From positions 1 through 6,302 of the forward strand of contig JABDDW010000079.1 in assembly GCA_013287405.1 (NCBI GenBank): a stretch of DNA of 6,302 nt, read 5' to 3'. Each line of letters opens with the position of its first letter. The first letter of the stretch is position 1. This document shows, piece by piece, positions 5,018 to 6,302 of this stretch. The notes under the pieces are model-generated. The model ran no database searches and had not been told where the DNA came from. It saw only the letters and a program-made list of their open reading frames with translations. The DNA comes from Deltaproteobacteria bacterium. Lineage in GTDB: Bacteria; Bdellovibrionota; Bdellovibrionia; JABDDW01. Position numbers and translations under genes: made by a program.

Positions 5018-5045
5018 ATAGTAAGCTCCCCTTTAGGGCTGTCAA
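5018..5045 (-). promoter_or_regulatory. Promoter of the 358-aa secreted protein gene
   Basis: A perfect -35 TTGACA (5045-5040) and a -10 TACTAT (5023-5018, four of six) are separated by 16 bp, about 65 bp before the start at 4952. The -35 overlaps the stop codon of the upstream gene (TGACA). The spacer contains CCCTAAAGGGG, a short inverted repeat that could be an operator. This suggests separate transcription of the 358-aa gene. Confidence 0.55.
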
Positions 5046-5482
5046 TCATTCTTTGGGATAACGTTTACGTTAAAACTTACTGAAGGAGGATTTGTATAGT
5101 AGCTGCAGCTTGCAGCCAGCGTTCCGCAGCCATTAACTTCTTTCATCGAGTTAATTTGGTTGGCAACTCTATAACACGAGTTATACATATTGCTGGGACC
5201 TGTTCCTGATGGCCTGGTCTGCCCCGGAGTTCTAAATACGTTCACAGTGACTGTTCCAGGCCTACCATTACTAATATCTGAATAGCTTTGGGGGCAAGAT
5301 GCTGAAAAAATCGTATCCCCACCCGTAGAATTTAGAAATGCAGGTATATTTTGACACGCGTGAGTTTCGAATTTTCCAGTAAAGGTAAATTCAGTGGTTG
5401 TGCATACGGTTTGATCTGCCTGCGCTGCCAAAACAAATAGACTTGCGATAACGAAAAATAAAGAACTAATTAAATTTGACAT
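5042..5482 (-). CDS. Secreted protein with six cysteines, 146 aa
   Basis: I do not recognise the family. Residues 1-22 (MSNLISSLFFVIASLFVLAA then QA) are a signal peptide with a likely cut after AAQA. The mature part, about 124 residues, has six cysteines (27, 43, 63, 103, 119, 126), an even number fitting three disulfides. It is rich in T, S, N, G and P with alternating strands: VCTTTEFTFTG at the start, GTVTVNVFRT (76-85), and PSVSFNVNVIP at the end, so a small beta-sandwich is likely. The start at 5482 is supported by GAAGGAAAGGG directly upstream; an in-frame TTG at 5509 is less likely because it would precede the ribosome-binding site. It follows the 138-aa secreted gene after 65 nt of AT-rich sequence on the same strand and may share its transcript. 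Confidence 0.8.
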   Translation of the reverse strand: MSNLISSLFFVIASLFVLAAQADQTVCTTTEFTFTGKFETHACQNIPAFLNSTGGDTIFSASCPQSYSDISNGRPGTVTVNVFRTPGQTRPSGTGPSNMYNSCYRVANQINSMKEVNGCGTLAASCSYYTNPPSVSFNVNVIPKND

Positions 5483-5547
5483 ACCCTTTCCTTCTAAAAT
5501 TTTATTCAAGACACATCTAATACAAATTCCAAAATTCTATCAAAATA

Positions 5548-5964
5548 TCAATTCCATGGTGGGCAATGCATTTCTTCGCTGATAGGGCTTCCATCCACCT
5601 TGGAGTTTCCGGTGAAATGTGACTTAAAGGTCCTCTTGTCCCCGCTATATGGATCAACATAGTAATCTAATCGAAAAGGCTCTTGGCTCACATATTGAAC
5701 GGGATTGTCGCTTAAACCTGTATTGACCACGTAGACCGGAGCGTAGTCGCCCACTTTTACCGAATCTTTCGATACCTCAGCCGAATAACTGATTCGAGCG
5801 GGGTTCAATTGGCTATGCTGGAAAACATTAATTTCGTATTTGCCTGATCCGGCGTCAGTGCAGTGCTCAAAGAGAATAGTCTCTGCTCGCACTGTTTGAA
5901 AACCGAATAACGCCAAAAGCGTTGATAGCAAGAAAAAATTTCTGTGAGTGGTCGGATTCTTCAT
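5548..5964 (-). CDS. Secreted protein, 138 aa
   Basis: I do not recognise the family. After a short basic start (MKNPTTHRN) residues 10-24 (FFLLSTLLALFGFQT) are hydrophobic, and VRA/ET at 27 is a standard signal peptidase site. The mature 111-residue protein has two cysteines, C35 near its start and C134 near its end, likely one disulfide joining the termini. Tyrosine and valine are frequent (SAEVSKDSVKVGDYAPVYVV, then QYVS and LDYYVDPYSGDK), suggesting beta structure. The start has AAAGGAAG 5 nt upstream. A good sigma70-type promoter lies about 35 bp before the start, so this gene probably heads a transcription unit that may include the 146-aa gene. A periplasmic or surface location is expected; no function can be given. 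Confidence 0.8.
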   Translation of the reverse strand: MKNPTTHRNFFLLSTLLALFGFQTVRAETILFEHCTDAGSGKYEINVFQHSQLNPARISYSAEVSKDSVKVGDYAPVYVVNTGLSDNPVQYVSQEPFRLDYYVDPYSGDKRTFKSHFTGNSKVDGSPISEEMHCPPWN

Positions 5965-6002
5965 TCGAACTTCCTTTCAAGATATTTGCAAAACACGACT
6001 GA

Positions 6003-6031
6003 ATTATAGAGTATGAAACGGTGAACTTCAA
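6003..6031 (-). promoter_or_regulatory. Sigma70-type promoter for the 138-aa secreted protein
   Basis: TTGAAG (6031-6026) and a perfect TATAAT (6008-6003) are separated by exactly 17 bp. Transcription would start near 5996, giving a leader of about 30 nt that contains the AAAGGAAG ribosome-binding site. This is the best promoter in the window. Confidence 0.75.
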
Positions 6032-6083
6032 TGCGTTGGTAGGAGTTCAAAGCATTAAGTGTTTGCGGAACTAGTAAACAGAT

Positions 6084-6302
6084 TTAATTGTTGAAAGAAT
6101 CTTTGGGCAAGAACTTAAGAAGCCATTGAGAGACGCTATTTTCTCCGTCGTTTATATCAAGACGAGTAACAAAAAAAAGAGGTTCGGGTCCTAAATACGA
6201 CTCCAGTGCGCCACTATCCTTGTTGACTGTGAGCTGTTCCAGCGAATGATCCACGACGTGGTTAACACCGACGACTTCAAAACTATTTGTGGATTTAATA
6301 AA
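6084..6302 (-). CDS. C-terminal part of an unrecognised protein
   Basis: The last 72 codons of a minus-strand gene that enters from the right edge; TAA is at 6086-6084. The visible part alternates strands and charged turns (SFEVVGVNHVVDHSLEQLTV, then PLFFVTRLDI) and ends WLLKFLPKDSFNN. It contains no cysteine, unlike its neighbours. Its mixed hydrophobic and charged pattern and the absence of stops over 219 nt support a real gene. The following gene has its own promoter in the 119-nt gap, so this one probably ends a separate transcript. No family recognised. Confidence 0.65.
   Translation of the reverse strand, partial: FIKSTNSFEVVGVNHVVDHSLEQLTVNKDSGALESYLGPEPLFFVTRLDINDGENSVSQWLLKFLPKDSFNN

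Noticed and set aside
1..6302. CRISPR array, tRNA, rRNA or insertion-sequence ends
   Set aside because: No regularly spaced repeats, no cloverleaf, and no transposase with terminal inverted repeats seen on either strand.

Overview
The window reads as chromosomal or accessory DNA of a Gram-negative bacterium of moderate GC content. Strong purine-rich ribosome-binding sites, two recognisable sigma70-type promoters and a run of small secreted cysteine-bearing proteins support this. A Bdellovibrio-like (Bdellovibrionota) host is my best guess from the style of the secreted proteins, but no marker gene in the window proves it.

Left third (1-1666, all minus strand): a recombinase-derived gene group. 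Read 5' to 3' on the minus strand it runs: a 174-aa protein with only the DNA-binding parts of a serine recombinase (helix-turn-helix, then the 'Recombinase' domain); about 250 nt without a convincing gene, rich in nested inverted repeats; an unrecognised 109-aa protein; a 58-aa protein with one hydrophobic segment; and, overlapping it by 4 nt (ATGA), a protein starting with a resolvase-type catalytic domain and running off the left edge. In that domain the catalytic serine and several partner residues are replaced. DNA-binding and catalytic-like parts are therefore on separate genes, in the reverse of the usual order, and neither carries an intact active site. This is the most unusual part of the window.

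Middle (1706-3144): a divergent plus-strand unit. A 13-codon leader ORF with a strong ribosome-binding site overlaps the start of a class I SAM-dependent methyltransferase gene that has an N-terminal hydrophobic export-like segment. The reading frame breaks just before the conserved C-terminal strand, beside a perfect Shine-Dalgarno-like sequence, and the rest of the domain continues in the -1 frame to 2771. A 373-nt stretch without genes follows.

Right half (3145-6302, minus strand): four small to medium secreted proteins with clear signal peptides and even numbers of cysteines (3145-3531, 3876-4952, 5042-5482, 5548-5964), then the C-terminal end of a fifth, unrecognised protein (6084 to the right edge). 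The largest, 358 aa, looks like two tandem copies of a DUF1566/Lcl-like domain. Good promoters lie before the 5964 and 4952 starts. Another gene-free gap lies at 3532-3875. The secreted proteins may form a surface or periplasmic set, but nothing in the window ties them functionally to the recombinase group.
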